Source: Chromera velia (lineage: Eukaryota; Sar; Chromeraceae). From it: a stretch of 20,000 nucleotides of DNA. This document shows, in pieces, positions 1-10,169 of the stretch. Positions within the stretch are counted from its first letter, which is position 1. Each line of letters starts with the position of its first letter. The DNA is taken from NCBI GenBank assembly GCA_018398765.1, contig JAHBMJ010000978.1:10001-30000 (forward strand), read 5' to 3'. A program made the translations under genes and the position numbers. A model generated the notes under the pieces. The model searched no databases, was not told the DNA's origin, and worked only from the letters and a program-made list of their open reading frames with translations.

Positions 1-52
1 TCTCTCCTCATGCCTTTTTCCATGAGTTCTTCATTCATTCTTTCTGTCACGT

Positions 53-53
<1 letters not shown>

Positions 54-87
<34 letters not shown>

Positions 88-130
88 GTGTGTGTGTATG
101 TATGTATGTCTGTGTGGGTGTGTGTGTGTG
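54..130. repeat. (CT)n then (GT/GTAT)n microsatellite
   Basis: About 15 CT units run directly into GT and GTAT units. The same array is found at 8401-8474 in the second copy, with a different number of units. Confidence 0.95.
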
Positions 131-875
131 CATCCGTGACCGTACGTGTCTGTGTGTATCTGTGTCCGTGTCGATGTACGCCGGTGTCCACAAGCTGATG
201 CAAGCATGTTTGGTTATGTGTATACATTATTGTCTGTTTGACTTCTTTCTTCCCTCCTTCCCTCCCCTTCTCTCCCTATATCTCTCTCTATCTGTCCCTC
301 TGTTTCTGCTTTGACATCGACTCGGAGTCCTCTCGGCACCTCCCTTTCCGCCTCCTCCCGGTATTTCCCCTTCCTCCCTGTTTCATCCTCGCTTTCTCTT
401 TTGTTTTTCTCCATTTATCTCTCCTTTAAATTGTCTCAATCCTGTGTACGTTTGCTCTGTTTTTCCTTTTCTCAATCCCGTCATGCAGACTCTCGACTGT
501 GACTTCCTCTTTGGACTCGCTTCTCTCCTCCCTGTAGTGACTGTCCCCTCCTCTTTCTGTATCCCTAAAGCTCCCTAGCCAAGCTCTTTTTACCTGCTCT
601 CCTCCCCTCCTCTTTTTTTCTTCTCTCTCGGAGTCTTTTTTCTGTCTCTTTCTTCTCTTTTTGACTTCTCACTGGAGGAAATCCTCCGCTGAAATCATGC
701 ACCTTTCTTTTCTCTCTGTTGCCATATGAATTACTCTTTCCTTTCCAATCGTTATGCCATTGGTTTAAACTGCATGAATCTTGTGTGATGGTATGTATGC
801 AGCTGCATTCCTTCCTGATTTAAAAGTTGTAGATCAATAAGCAACGACCTGTGCCAATGGGATTCACTTTAGATG

Positions 876-1259
876 TGATGTTGTGTATTAGAATTGCGGT
901 TGCTTGTCTGAGATGTCAGGATTGAGAGTGTATGCATTGGTACTGCGGCTTATGCCAGGACGATTTTAAATTGTACGCGCGACCGATCGTTCATAGGGTG
1001 GTGTTTGAGCCGTGCCGAGATTTATTGATTTTTCATGCCGTACGTGTATTTGGCATCGAATTGGCATGTGTCCGTCTATCTATACATGCGTACTGAGATA
1101 CAAGCATGTAAGATTTCAAGTAGAAGGACTGCTCTTCTACTGAACACAGTGCTGCCGCCTACTAACACAGTGTGGAGACGGTTAGGATATACGTTACAGC
1201 TGTCTGAAGTAACACGAATTCTAAAGTAACACTAATTGTACCTGTTCTCGAGGTAGATG
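876..1259. other. 384-bp segment present only in copy A
   Basis: Copy A has TAGATG at 870-875 and again at 1254-1259. The second copy has a single TAGATG at 9225-9230 and lacks everything between. The segment is either a small insertion with a 6-bp target duplication or sequence lost from the second copy by recombination between the short repeats. No open frame worth calling is present and I see no clear terminal repeats. Confidence 0.7.
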
Positions 1260-1886
1260 CAACCTCCAGCCTGGGGTATCATTTTTGCTTGAAGTTCACG
1301 TGTTTCCATGCACATGCATATAAATGACAGCTAAACTGTGCCGAAACATTTAACTTTGAAACATTTGTGTCAGCTGCTGGCTTTGACGTGCGCGTGCTAT
1401 AGAGCCGGGTGTGCGCAAGCTGTTTTGAAGTTAGATCCCGGGCCGGCTTCTTTTTAAAAAATTCAGTGACATGCATTCATAAAAAAATAATTCAAAAATT
1501 TAATTTGTTCAGCACTTAAAGCACGGATCTGAATTGGATCATCTGATAAAGCAGTTTTCTAGTTTTTATTACTAATTAATAGACTATTAAATATTTTGAA
1601 AAAAAAATGTTTATAATTAACTTTTAAACCACCGTAAACCACTCAGTCCAGATAAACTAGATTTCAAAAGAATTTAAGACTAGATTTAAGATTGCATTAC
1701 AGTGTATTAGTTTCTACAAAATGTGCCACATTGTATATGACTGATATAGTCATATTATATTTTTTTGTAAATAATTAGTTGATGAATAAATAATGTATGA
1801 TCATCTCTTTCATTCTTAATTATATGGTATTAGGTGGAAGATTTCAAATTTAGGCTAAAATTTAGGCTTTTTTGAATAAGTTAAGA

Positions 1887-1934
1887 TAAAAGTCCGACTT
1901 AAGGGCAAAAGTCTACTTTTAAAGGCACAAGCCT
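1887..1934 (-). repeat. Right terminal repeat of copy A
   Basis: Read inward from 1934 on the minus strand, this begins AGGCTTGTGCCTTTAAAAGT. It matches the inward-facing ends at 6026 and 9904 over about 48 bases with few differences. Confidence 0.7.
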
Positions 1935-2069
1935 CTCTGTGAAGGGGGTTTTCATCAAGGAGGGATCATCAGGCTCCTGTGCAGTCTAAGATACTTCTGG
2001 TTCCAGTTCGGAGATCTTTTGTCTTGCATTGGCTACGAGTTGGACGAAAAGAGGGATTCTGGTGTTTGT

Positions 2070-2738
2070 TCATAGTGTGGAGAGAAGAGCTGCTGCTTCT
2101 AGAGAGGGGCCGGGAGAAGTGCAGTTGCCTTCTGCTTCAGCATGGAAAATTGACAGAAAACGAGTAAGCCTGAAACACATCTTTTCATCAGCTTTTGAAG
2201 AGAAGAGGGTCTCTCTGAGTGTGTTCATCACTCTGTCTTGGGGCAGAAACTTTGCCGACGCTTCTGCTGCTCCCTCAATCAGTATGACAGGATAAGTGCC
2301 TCCTGCGTGGGTAAGAAGATCATAGTTTGTGGCTTTTAGGGTTCTTCTAAATACCACCAAGAAAACTTTAGGTACAAGTGCATAGTCTACAGACATAGAT
2401 AGCGTGAGAATGTCTATAAACAGTAGAGCAGAGAGCATGAAAGAAGGTGCCTGCAAAACCGCTCGTACAACTTGCGGCACAAGTACTGCGGCTATGTCGT
2501 TAAGTGCGTGAGAGAGCTCCTCTGCCCTAAAGAACTCGGCGCCTGCGATTCTGATAAGAACTTTGAGCTTCTCTCCTGACTCTCGACTGTTCTCACTCGT
2601 CATCTGGTTCACAATTCTGGTTGCAAGGAAATGGAAGTCTCTTTTCTACTCATTACTGCGAGTCTCGGTGTTTGAAGCCACGGCCACCAAAGTGCCAAAC
2701 ACAACAAGAAGCCCTGTTTCGAGGAGCATTGTTGCCAT
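2070..2738 (-). CDS. Possible secreted or membrane protein, family not recognised
   Basis: This is a minus-strand frame from an ATG at 2738 to a TGA at 2072-2070, interrupted once by a TAG at 2648-2646. The first 22 or so residues (MATMLLETGLLVVFGTLVAV and on) look like a signal peptide: a hydrophobic core followed by a small-residue site before NTETR. A second hydrophobic stretch, FMLSALLFIDILTLSMSV, lies about 90 residues in. A 33-nt GT-AG segment at 2649-2617 would remove the TAG and keep the frame, giving about 211 residues. Such an intron would be very short, so a pseudogene or a wrong start remain possible. An ATG at 2603 gives a shorter uninterrupted frame of about 177 codons. I recognise no domain. 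It lies between mobile elements, with no clear gene partner. Confidence 0.35.
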
Positions 2739-3189
2739 TGTGGTAAGGGAGTGTGGCCGACTGAAGACTAAAGTGAAGACAGGTAAAGATATAATGCAGT
2801 GAAGTTTTCAAATACGCTATTTATATGAAAACGAATTTAGCAACTGAAGTCGATTGACTAAGGTTTATATATGTAGATCGAGCTGTAAGAAGAATTCTAG
2901 TCTTCAAAAGAAGTGCAGAGGAAGGTGAGATTAGGGTTCCTGTAGTATCAGGGAGCTTGAAGGTGAGACTTTGTCCTAAAGCGATCGAAGCTCGATGGTC
3001 AGTTTTAGGTACATGCATTAATTTCAGTGCTAAATAATTAAGAGCATGCATGCACTTTCTTCGAGCCGGCTGGGGACATAATTGATTAATTAAGAGCTTG
3101 ACTGTATCCAATATAGTTGATTAAAATGCACTTCTGCCCATATGTCGTGGGCTCCGCATTTAATACATAACATATAACCCACGTGCGTC
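2739..3189. other. No gene seen; upstream of the 2738 minus-strand start
   Basis: Mixed-composition DNA that would hold the promoter of the minus-strand gene if that gene is real. I see no repeat or coding structure that I can support. Confidence 0.5.
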
Positions 3190-3510
3190 TTCAACCGGCT
3201 CCTTTGGCTGCATGTCTGGCCAGACTAGCTCGTGTGGCGGTGCTTTTCAGCACCACGTGGCCCAATTGAGCGGGTCCCGTGGCGGCGTCTTAATTGTATA
3301 TATCATGCATGGCTGCGCCGCATATATGCACGCACATGCACAATAAAAAAGCCGGTTTTGCATGCATGCATCATGAATATAATAATTATATATAATGTCC
3401 CTACAGGACATGCCGTGGCCCCCAGGGGTGAGATATAGGGTGAGAGCACTAAGAGGTGCATCCATGATCGTAGTACATGCATGCAACAGGTTCCCCTTCC
3501 CATATTAATA
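3190..3510. repeat. GC-rich, palindrome-rich segment sharing modules with the 12.6-17.3 kb region
   Basis: It includes a perfect 6-bp hairpin (GGTGCT, four-base loop, AGCACC) near 3238-3254 and several TGCATGCA runs. A 27-bp module at 3364-3390 recurs at 12762-12788 with one change. The motif TGCCGTGGCCCCC near 3411 recurs in inverted orientation near 12740 and 12893, and in the same orientation near 17188. It looks like a scrambled or partial relative of the long inverted repeats at 12826 and 17261. Confidence 0.55.
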
Positions 3511-4379
3511 TATGGTGCATGATAAAACCCTCAATCATGGTTGTTGGCTGCACAAAAGCGTAGCCGCGGTATTTGTAAATGCCATAGAGGGCCGGAGATG
3601 GCTAGACAGGCTTCAAGACCGTTAAAAAGAAGAAATAAGAAGAGCTCTGCTATTAGATACGTTTACTAATAAGAAAATTAATGACGTACAAGGACTTCGC
3701 TAATACATGGTGTTAATATGAATAAATGTGAAAGAGAAAATAAAATTGTAACCACAGCAATACATTACTGATAAATCTTTAACAACTTCTTTTTGCTTAT
3801 ATGAAAAAAAATCACAGTGCTCCCCACTTAAATCTACTTACATTTTTATTTTTTATTTACGGAGTCAATATATAAGTCTTTTACATACAGACACATATGT
3901 TCCCCCTCAAAGCCTTGCTAGTGGCTTAGGATTTGGCGTCGCTAAATCTAGGATTTAACCCTCAATCATCATCATCATCATCATATTTCTTTCATTTACT
4001 TTCATTTATATTTTAGCCGTTCTAGAAGTAGCATAGTAGCATATATAATAACGAAACATTATATACGCCTTCTATTACTAATACTAGTATCAACTTGCTC
4101 TTTTAAATCATCTAGCTGTGACTGAGACTGTAAGCTAGTCTATAAAATGTTTGAATACAACGTTATACAAGTCCCAAACTATACGCTTGCTACGCTTGCT
4201 GTATTAGTTGCTGTAGTTGATTGTACTTACTTACTCACTCACCAACACACTTAGTCACTGACTTACTCAGTCTTACTGAGTCATTCTTGCTTTCCTCACT
4301 AATTCACTCACTCACTGTCTGAGTGACTTGCTCACTCACTTACTCCCTCATTTTCCCTGTCTCTCTTCGATTACTCACC
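3511..4379. other. AT-rich stretch without a gene
   Basis: The sequence is mostly AT-rich. It contains a short ATC array near 3965-3985 and, from about 4220, degenerate ACTCACT-type runs that lead into the minisatellite. A 13-base word, AACCCTCAATCAT, occurs near 3526 and 3958. No coding region is supported. Confidence 0.6.
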
Positions 4380-5892
4380 CACATGCCCAAAGTTAACGGC
4401 TTCCATTAACACTCTCACATCCACATGCCCGAACGGCTTTTGTTCACACACTCGCTCTCTCTGTCTCTCTTCGTTTATTTCTATTTACCCACAGGCCCTA
4501 GCGGCTTGAAGTTCTATTTACACACTGAATCTCATTCTCTCCTAGTGATAGGCTGTCTCTATTTATTCAAGTACCCACACGCCCATGCAAATATCTTCTG
4601 CTGACATGGTTTGTGCGAGTCCTTGTCCCTATTCATTCACCCACATGCCCAACCGGCTCCTGTTCACCTAGCCTGTTCACACCAGTTCAGACACTCGCTT
4701 TCCTTGTCTATGTTCATGCACCTACACCATCATGACGCCCCAAACGGCTTCTGTTTATACACTTGCTCTCCATGTCTCTCTTCATTATTCTTTATTGATT
4801 CACTGCATGAGGCCCAAGCGGCTTCTGTTCACATACTCGCTCTCCTTGTATCTCCTTGTCTCTCTTCATTCACCCACATACCCAAACGGCGTCTGTTCAC
4901 ACACTCACTCTCCCTGTCTCTCTTAATTTATTAGCAGGCCCAAGCGGCTTCTGTTTATGCACTTGATATCTCTTCATTCATCCACAGGCCTAGCCATAGG
5001 CCCGAGCGGCTTTTGTTCAATAACATATAATTGATCCCTCTTCATTCATCTACGGGCTAGTTCATCGGCCCAAACGACTCCTGTTCCTAGCTTCTGTTCA
5101 TACACTTGTTCTTCTTGTCTCTCTTTCTTCGCCCGCAAGCCCAACCGGCTTCTGTTCACACACTCGCTCTCCTTGTATCTCCTTGTCTCCCTTCATTCAC
5201 CTACATGCCCAAGCGGCTTCTATTCATACACTCTCCTTGTATCTCCTTGTCTCCCTTCATTCACCCACATGCCCAAGCGGCTTCTGTTCACACACTTGCT
5301 CTCTTTGTATCTCCTTGTCTCCCTTCATTCACCCATACGCCCAAACGGCTTCTGTTCACACACTCGTTCTCCCTGTCTCTTTTCACTCATCCATAGGCCC
5401 AAACGGCTTCTGTATGTTTCTGTTCACACACTTAATCTCTCTTCATTCATCCACAGGCCTAACCAGCGGCCCAAGCGGCTTTTTTTCAATGACACACAAT
5501 TGATCTCTCTTCATTCATCCATGGGCCTAAGCGGCTTCTGTTCACATACTCGTTCTCCTTATCTCGCCCGCATGCCCAAACGGCTTCTGTTCACAAACTC
5601 ATACATACTCATAAACACGCTCGCTCTCTCCGTCACACCCAAACGGCTTCTGTTCACAAACTCATATATACATACTCATAAACATGCTCGCTCTCTCCGT
5701 TTCTCTTCATTCATCTACCTGTAGGCCTAAACGGATTCTGTTACTGCACACACTTCTTTTCCATGCCCCTCTTTCTCCATGCACCCACACGCCCAAACAT
5801 TCACCCACACGCCCAAAGGGCTTCTGTTCACACACTTGCTTACTTAGCTTTATTCATAGGCCCAAACGGCTTCTGTTCATATCTCTCCCTCT
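4380..5892. repeat. Minisatellite, about 22 units of roughly 45-95 bp
   Basis: The core CCCAAACGGCTTCTGTTCAC, or a close variant, recurs about 22 times. The variable filler reads like ACTCGCTCTCCTTGTCTCTCTTCATTCACCCACATG in degenerate form. Units are irregular in length and drift in sequence, most regular between about 5100 and 5700. Open frames up to about 180 codons run through it on the plus strand in more than one frame, as expected of a repeat poor in stops, so I do not call them genes. It ends about 130 bp before the left end of the 6026 element. Confidence 0.9.
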
Positions 5893-6025
5893 TGAACTCA
5901 CCAAGCGCTGGACCCATATGCGGTAAGCCTCTCCACAACATTTTAAAGCGAATACTATAGCATTCACAGCGACACACACTATATATAGACAGTATTTTGC
6001 ATCCCAAATCCTCAAGTGAAGGTAG

Positions 6026-6073
6026 AGGCTTATGCTTTTAAAAGTGGACTTTTGCCCTCAAGTCAGGCTTTTA
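6026..6073 (+). repeat. Left terminal inverted repeat
   Basis: Begins AGGCTTATGCTTTTAAAAGT and pairs with 9857-9904 read on the minus strand, with about four differences, all transitions. Confidence 0.7.
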
Positions 6074-6780
6074 AAAACATGATTCATACTATAAAAGTTT
6101 TTCTTGTATCTTGACCTAGATCTTGACTGATCTTAAATGGTCAAAACTATAATAAACTATAAGAGATTTAATATCCAAAAAGGTCTTTACGTCTAAAAAA
6201 AATTTAAAAAAAAAATATACAGAGTTAAAACCTATAGTATGTTATAGAAAAGTAATGGTCAAATTAAATTTCTCTGAGTTTAAGTCGTTTAGTTGATCTA
6301 AAACCTAATTGAAAGGTACCGAGATTCTTAGTTTTTTTTTTGTTATTTCACAATTGTCCTTACTAAGGCTTATTTACCCTTACTTATAGCCAAGACAGTT
6401 ATGTGCAATATTATAAACTATGATCGATCAACCAATAAAAAAAAAAAACAATCAAAGGAAATCAAAAGAAAACACCAGACACTTACAGAAGTGGTGAGAG
6501 TAAAGAAAGTCTAAAGAAAGCGTACGAAACTATAAGCCAATCCGCCAAGCGTATCTAAGGATGTGTATGGTGCCGGGCAAGTTGCACATACATTGCATGG
6601 GAAGAGGGCACGCACGCAGCGCGCATTAATACATTGTCAGGCCCCCGGCCCGCAGGGCGCTGTGCACGTGATTTTGGCCCCAGCTGCATGCATGACCTGT
6701 GGTGGGGCATGCCGGGGCCCTTGACGGCCGGAAAAGCCGATTTTGCTCAAATTCAACAAATAAGAAATTAATCAGCTTTC

Positions 6781-6807
6781 TATATATATATATATATATA
6801 TATATAT
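6781..6807. repeat. (TA)n microsatellite
   Basis: Twenty-seven bases of uninterrupted TA repeat. Confidence 0.95.
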
Positions 6808-7297
6808 GACATCCCAACTGCTGGAAAAAGAGTACTTCATCAATTAACAGTATGTGAGTCATTTCAATGATTTGGTTCCATGCTGAGCGCTCCCAGAGAG
6901 CTTCTGGGTGGGTGAGGAGCACTTTGGTTCAGAAATGGAGGCTTGGACTGACGGGCTCGAGGACCAGGCTCGAAGAGATGCTAGAAATGCTGTCTACGTA
7001 CGTACAGAGGGCCGACCTGAGCAACACTAGGAGAAAAGGGGCTAGGAGGCTTCTACCAACTCAGGCAAGTCCATTTGGTAGGGAAAGATAGCCCTTGATG
7101 AGAGGAATCATAATAATGGTTTTGTATCATACAAACATATGAATAATTTCAACCCATGCATGACAGGCTAACATATGCCGACACAGCGTCCCCTGGGTCG
7201 TCTAAAGAAGCAAGAATCGAGCTTTAGGGTTCGAAAGAAGCAAGTTATCAATTACTAGAAGCCTGTTTTCTTATATGGTCTGTGTGACGATTTCGAA

Positions 7298-7332
7298 ATT
7301 TTTACCCAGGAAGGGCCGATCTCGGTAAAAAT
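7298..7332. repeat. Hairpin module 1
   Basis: Inverted arms ATTTTTACC and GGTAAAAAT, 17-base loop containing AAGGGCC. Confidence 0.75.
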
Positions 7333-7480
7333 GTGCATGCATGGACAAACCCATGACAGACTGACAGCGCGTCTCCTGGGTCGTCTAAGGAAGCAAGAAT
7401 CGAGCTTTAGGGTTCTAAAGAAGCAAGTTATCAATTGCTGGAAGCCTGTTTTCTTATACGGTCTGTGTGACGATTTTGAA

Positions 7481-7515
7481 ATTTTTACCCAGGAAGGGCC
7501 GATCTCGGTAAAAAT
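7481..7515. repeat. Hairpin module 2
   Basis: The same arms and loop as module 1, carried in the second tandem unit. Confidence 0.75.
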
Positions 7516-7746
7516 AGGTCTGTCCATATATATTTTGACCTAGATCAGCCCCTTCCTGGTAGAATTTTCGAAATTATCACAGAGACAGGCTAACTTGGCA
7601 GGCATCTACAGTTTCTGTGTTCACTTTTCATGCACTTTGTGTTCCGTTCCTTACCTCCTCAGTCTGTCCAGGAGACTTGTGATGTGGGATCTCTCTTTGG
7701 TCGATCTGATTCTCATGCAGATACTTGCATGTGATGTTGCATGCAG

Positions 7747-7813
7747 GTACGTCTTCAATTGTGCTTCAAGCACTTGGACAATCGTAGGAGCCTCGAGCAG
7801 AAGTCCAGCGATG
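7747..7813 (+). other. Possible isolated exon inside the 3.9-kb element
   Basis: A 67-bp open stretch preceded by GCATGCAG and followed by GTCAGT, the donor form used by the gene at 13395-16602. It translates as YVFNCASSTWTIVGASSRSP and on. No partner exon could be joined with confidence, so this may be chance. Confidence 0.15.
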
Positions 7814-7887
7814 GTCAGTCTTCCTTCAGTGAGTTTTGGTTGAATTCGTTGATCTTAGTTAGTCGTGGGTAAAAATGTAGATGGGTC

Positions 7888-7945
7888 TGGGGGGGGGCGC
7901 ATTTTCACTGACAACGGCCCCTGCTCAGTAAAAATGCACCCCCCC
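7888..7945. repeat. Hairpin module 3, extended by G and C tracts
   Basis: Arms GCATTTTCACTGA (7899-7911) and TCAGTAAAAATGC (7925-7937) differ at one position. They are flanked outside by a G tract and a C tract that can pair and lengthen the stem to about 20 bp. The loop is 13 bases. Confidence 0.75.
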
Positions 7946-8045
7946 TACTCCCACTTTGAAATTTTTCTGTGTCTGTTGTGTGTCAAGAAGTTGTTTTCTA
8001 TCCTTTTCTCTGCTGCTTTATATGCGCCACCCCCCCCAGCCCCCT

Positions 8046-8084
8046 GCATTTTTACCGAGAAGGGGCTGTGGTCGGTAAAAATGC
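8046..8084. repeat. Hairpin module 4, perfect 13-bp arms
   Basis: GCATTTTTACCGA (8046-8058) and TCGGTAAAAATGC (8072-8084) are exact inverted copies around a 13-base loop. A half-copy, GCATTTTTACC, follows at 8105-8115. Confidence 0.85.
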
Positions 8085-8298
8085 GCCCCCCCTCAGACCC
8101 CCCTGCATTTTTACCCAGATCACGTACTTTCCTCTGCTTTTACACCCCTGCTCTCCTTTTTTTTTATTGCAGTCCACCCTGTTTGACAGTATTGTTTCTA
8201 TATCATGGTGGTGTTCTCTACCGCTGCCAAGTAGAGGTTTGAACTGTCAGAAAGGAACCTCTCTTTTCCGAGCCTTAGCATACCTATATCTGTGTCTA

Positions 8299-8344
8299 CC
8301 TCTCCCTCCCTCTCCCTCTCCCTCTCCCTCTCCCTCTCTCCCTC
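8299..8344. repeat. (CTCCCT)n array
   Basis: Short imperfect hexamer array directly before the start of the region shared with 1-1934. Confidence 0.9.
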
Positions 8345-8399
8345 TTTTCTCTCCTCATGCCTTTTTCTATGAGTTCTTCATTCACTCTTTCTGTCACGT

Positions 8400-8400
<1 letters not shown>

Positions 8401-8434
<34 letters not shown>

Positions 8435-8474
8435 GTATGTATGTATGTATGTGTGTGTGTGTGTGTGTGTGTGT
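8401..8474. repeat. (CT)n-(GTAT)n-(GT)n microsatellite
   Basis: Three adjoining arrays: CT to 8430, GTAT to 8450, GT to 8474. Open frames through this stretch on both strands are artefacts of the repeats. Confidence 0.95.
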
Positions 8475-9856
8475 ATGCATCCGTAACCGTACGTATCCGT
8501 GTGTCACAGTGTCTGTGTCTGTGTCGATGTACGCCAGTATCCACAAGCTGATGCAAGCATGTTTGGTTATGTGTATACATCATTGTCTGTTTGACTTCTT
8601 TCTCCCCTCCTTCCCTCCCCTTCTCTCCCTATATCTCTCTCTATCTGTCCCTCTGTTTCTGCTCTGACATCGACTTGGAGTCCTCTCGGCACCTTCCTTT
8701 CCGCCTCCTCCCGGTATTTCCCTTTCCTCCCTGTTTCATCTTCGCTTTCTCTTTTGTTTTTCTCCATTTATCTCTCCTTTAAATTATCTTAATCCTGTAT
8801 ACGTTTGCTCTGTTTTTCCTTCTCTCAATCCCGTCATGCAGACTCTCTACTGCGACTTTCTCTTTAGACTCGCTTCTCTCCTCCCTATAGTGACTGTCCC
8901 CTCCTCTTTCTGTATGATCCCCAAAGCTCCCTAGCCAAGCCTTTTTACCTGCTCTCCTCCCCCCTTCTTTTTTTCTTCTCTCTCGGAGTCTTTTTTCTAT
9001 CTCTTTCTTCTCTTTTTGACTCTTCACTGAAGGAAATCCTCCACTGAAATTATACACCTTTCTTTTCTCTCTGTTGCCATGTGAATTGCTCTTTCCTTTC
9101 TAATCGCTATGCCATTGGTTTAAGCCGCATGAATCTTATGTGATGGTATGTATACAGCTGCATTCCTTTCTGATTTGAAAGTTATAGATCGATAAGCAAC
9201 GACCTGCGCCAATAGGATTCGCTTTAGATGTAACCCCCAGCCCGGGGTATCATTTTTGCTTGAAGTTCACGTGTTTCCATGCACATGCATGTAAATGATA
9301 GCTAAACTGTACCGAAACATTTAACTTTGAAACACTTGTATCAGCTGCTGGGTTCGACGTACGCGCGCTATAGAGCTGGGTGTGTGCAAGCTGTTTTGAA
9401 GTTAGATCCCAGGCCGGCTTCTTTTTAAAAAATTCAGTGACATGCATTTATGAAAAATAATTCAAAAATTTAATTTGTTCAGCACTTAAAGCGCGGATCT
9501 GAGTCAGATCATCTGATAAAGCAGTTTTCTAGTTTTTATTACTAATTAATAGACTATTAAATATTTTATAAAAAAAATGTTTATAATTAACTTTTAAACC
9601 ACCATAAACCACTCAGTCCAGATAAATTAGATTTCAAAGGAATTTAAGACTAGATTTAAGATTGCATTACAGTGTATTAGTTTCTACAAAATGTGCTATA
9701 TTGTATATGACTGATATAGTCATATTATATTTTTTTGTAAATAATTAGTTGATGAATAAATAATGTATGATCATCTCTTTCATTCTCAATTATATGGTAT
9801 TAGGTGGAAGATTTTAAATTTAGGTTAAAATTTAGGTTTTTTTGAATGAGTTAAGA

Positions 9857-9904
9857 TAAAAGTCCGACTTGAGGGCAAAAGTCCACTTTTAAAGGCACAA
9901 GCCT
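9857..9904 (-). repeat. Right terminal inverted repeat
   Basis: Read inward on the minus strand it begins AGGCTTGTGCCTTTAAAAGT. It pairs with the left end at 6026 and is nearly identical to the copy A end at 1934. Confidence 0.7.
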
Positions 9905-10164
9905 GTAGAAGGAAGTCGAGAAACCAGGTGCTGAAGAATGATAAGAGGGGCCAAGTAGAGAGAAAGAAGACGGGCAAAAAGTTTTTCCTCTTTGTCAAGC
10001 ACACTCAGTCGTGGTGTGGCTCACTTTTGACTCTGTAAGGCAGCATGTTTTAACTTGCCACTGAGTTTGGTAGCATAGTCAAACAATGAAGCAATTCAGA
10101 ACAGCTTCACTTAGACGGTGAGCTTTATCGCCTTCCTTAAAAACTATATAGATGATCAAATCTA
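9905..10164. other. Spacer between two mobile elements
   Basis: Mixed sequence between the end of the 3.9-kb element and the left target duplication of the LTR-like element. I see no gene or repeat in it. Confidence 0.5.
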
Positions 10165-10169
10165 CGTAC

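Larger units (their letters stand above)
1..1934 (+). mobile_element. Repeat copy A: right-hand part of a terminal-inverted-repeat element
   Basis: The stretch aligns along its length with 8348-9904, starting with the first base of the window, so the element probably continues to the left outside it. It has a pyrimidine-rich left part (CT and GT arrays, then CT-rich DNA to about 720), a mixed middle and an AT-rich right part from about 1480. It ends at 1934 in the terminal motif that also closes the second copy at 9904. Beyond 1934 and 9904 the two copies share nothing, so that is the element boundary. No convincing coding region is visible; the short open frames here are in simple-sequence DNA. 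The family is unknown. It is most likely non-autonomous. Confidence 0.75.
7150..7515. repeat. Tandem duplication, period about 183 bp
   Basis: The block ending at 7332 is repeated ending at 7515. Shared words such as TCGTCTAA (7198 and 7381) and GGCCGATCTCGGTAAAAAT lie 183 bases apart. The left edge is blurred by a small indel. Each unit ends in one of the hairpins listed separately. Confidence 0.9.
6026..9904. mobile_element. 3.9-kb DNA-transposon-like element with ~48-bp terminal inverted repeats
   Basis: The left end at 6026 and the right end at 9904 are inverted matches over about 48 bases (about 44 identical). GTAG stands immediately outside both ends (6022-6025 and 9905-9908), consistent with a 4-bp target duplication, although four bases could match by chance. 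Inside, in order, are AT-rich subterminal DNA to about 6550, a GC-rich patch at 6600-6740, a TA array, a 183-bp tandem duplication, a cluster of hairpins, simple-sequence arrays, and the 1.56-kb region shared with the start of the window. I see no transposase, so it is probably non-autonomous. The superfamily cannot be assigned from the ends alone. Confidence 0.6.
8348..9904 (+). repeat. Second copy of the 1-1934 repeat
   Basis: Aligns with 1-1934 apart from the 384-bp segment missing here and microsatellite length differences. Identity is about 93-95 percent by eye, and nearly all substitutions are transitions. Both copies stop at the same base of the terminal motif. Confidence 0.9.

Noticed and set aside
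2930-2940. TTAGGG-like word as a telomeric remnant
   Set aside because: Single isolated copies occur here and at a few other places with no tandem arrangement.
4380-5892. CRISPR-like appearance of the repeated core with variable spacers
   Set aside because: The spacers are themselves degenerate copies of one sequence and unit length is irregular, and the setting is eukaryotic. It is a minisatellite.
7969-8667. 232-codon plus-strand open frame
   Set aside because: It runs through (CTCCCT)n, (CT)n and (GT)n arrays, and its translation is low-complexity Ser/Leu/Val/Cys. The matching frame in the other copy is broken up differently.
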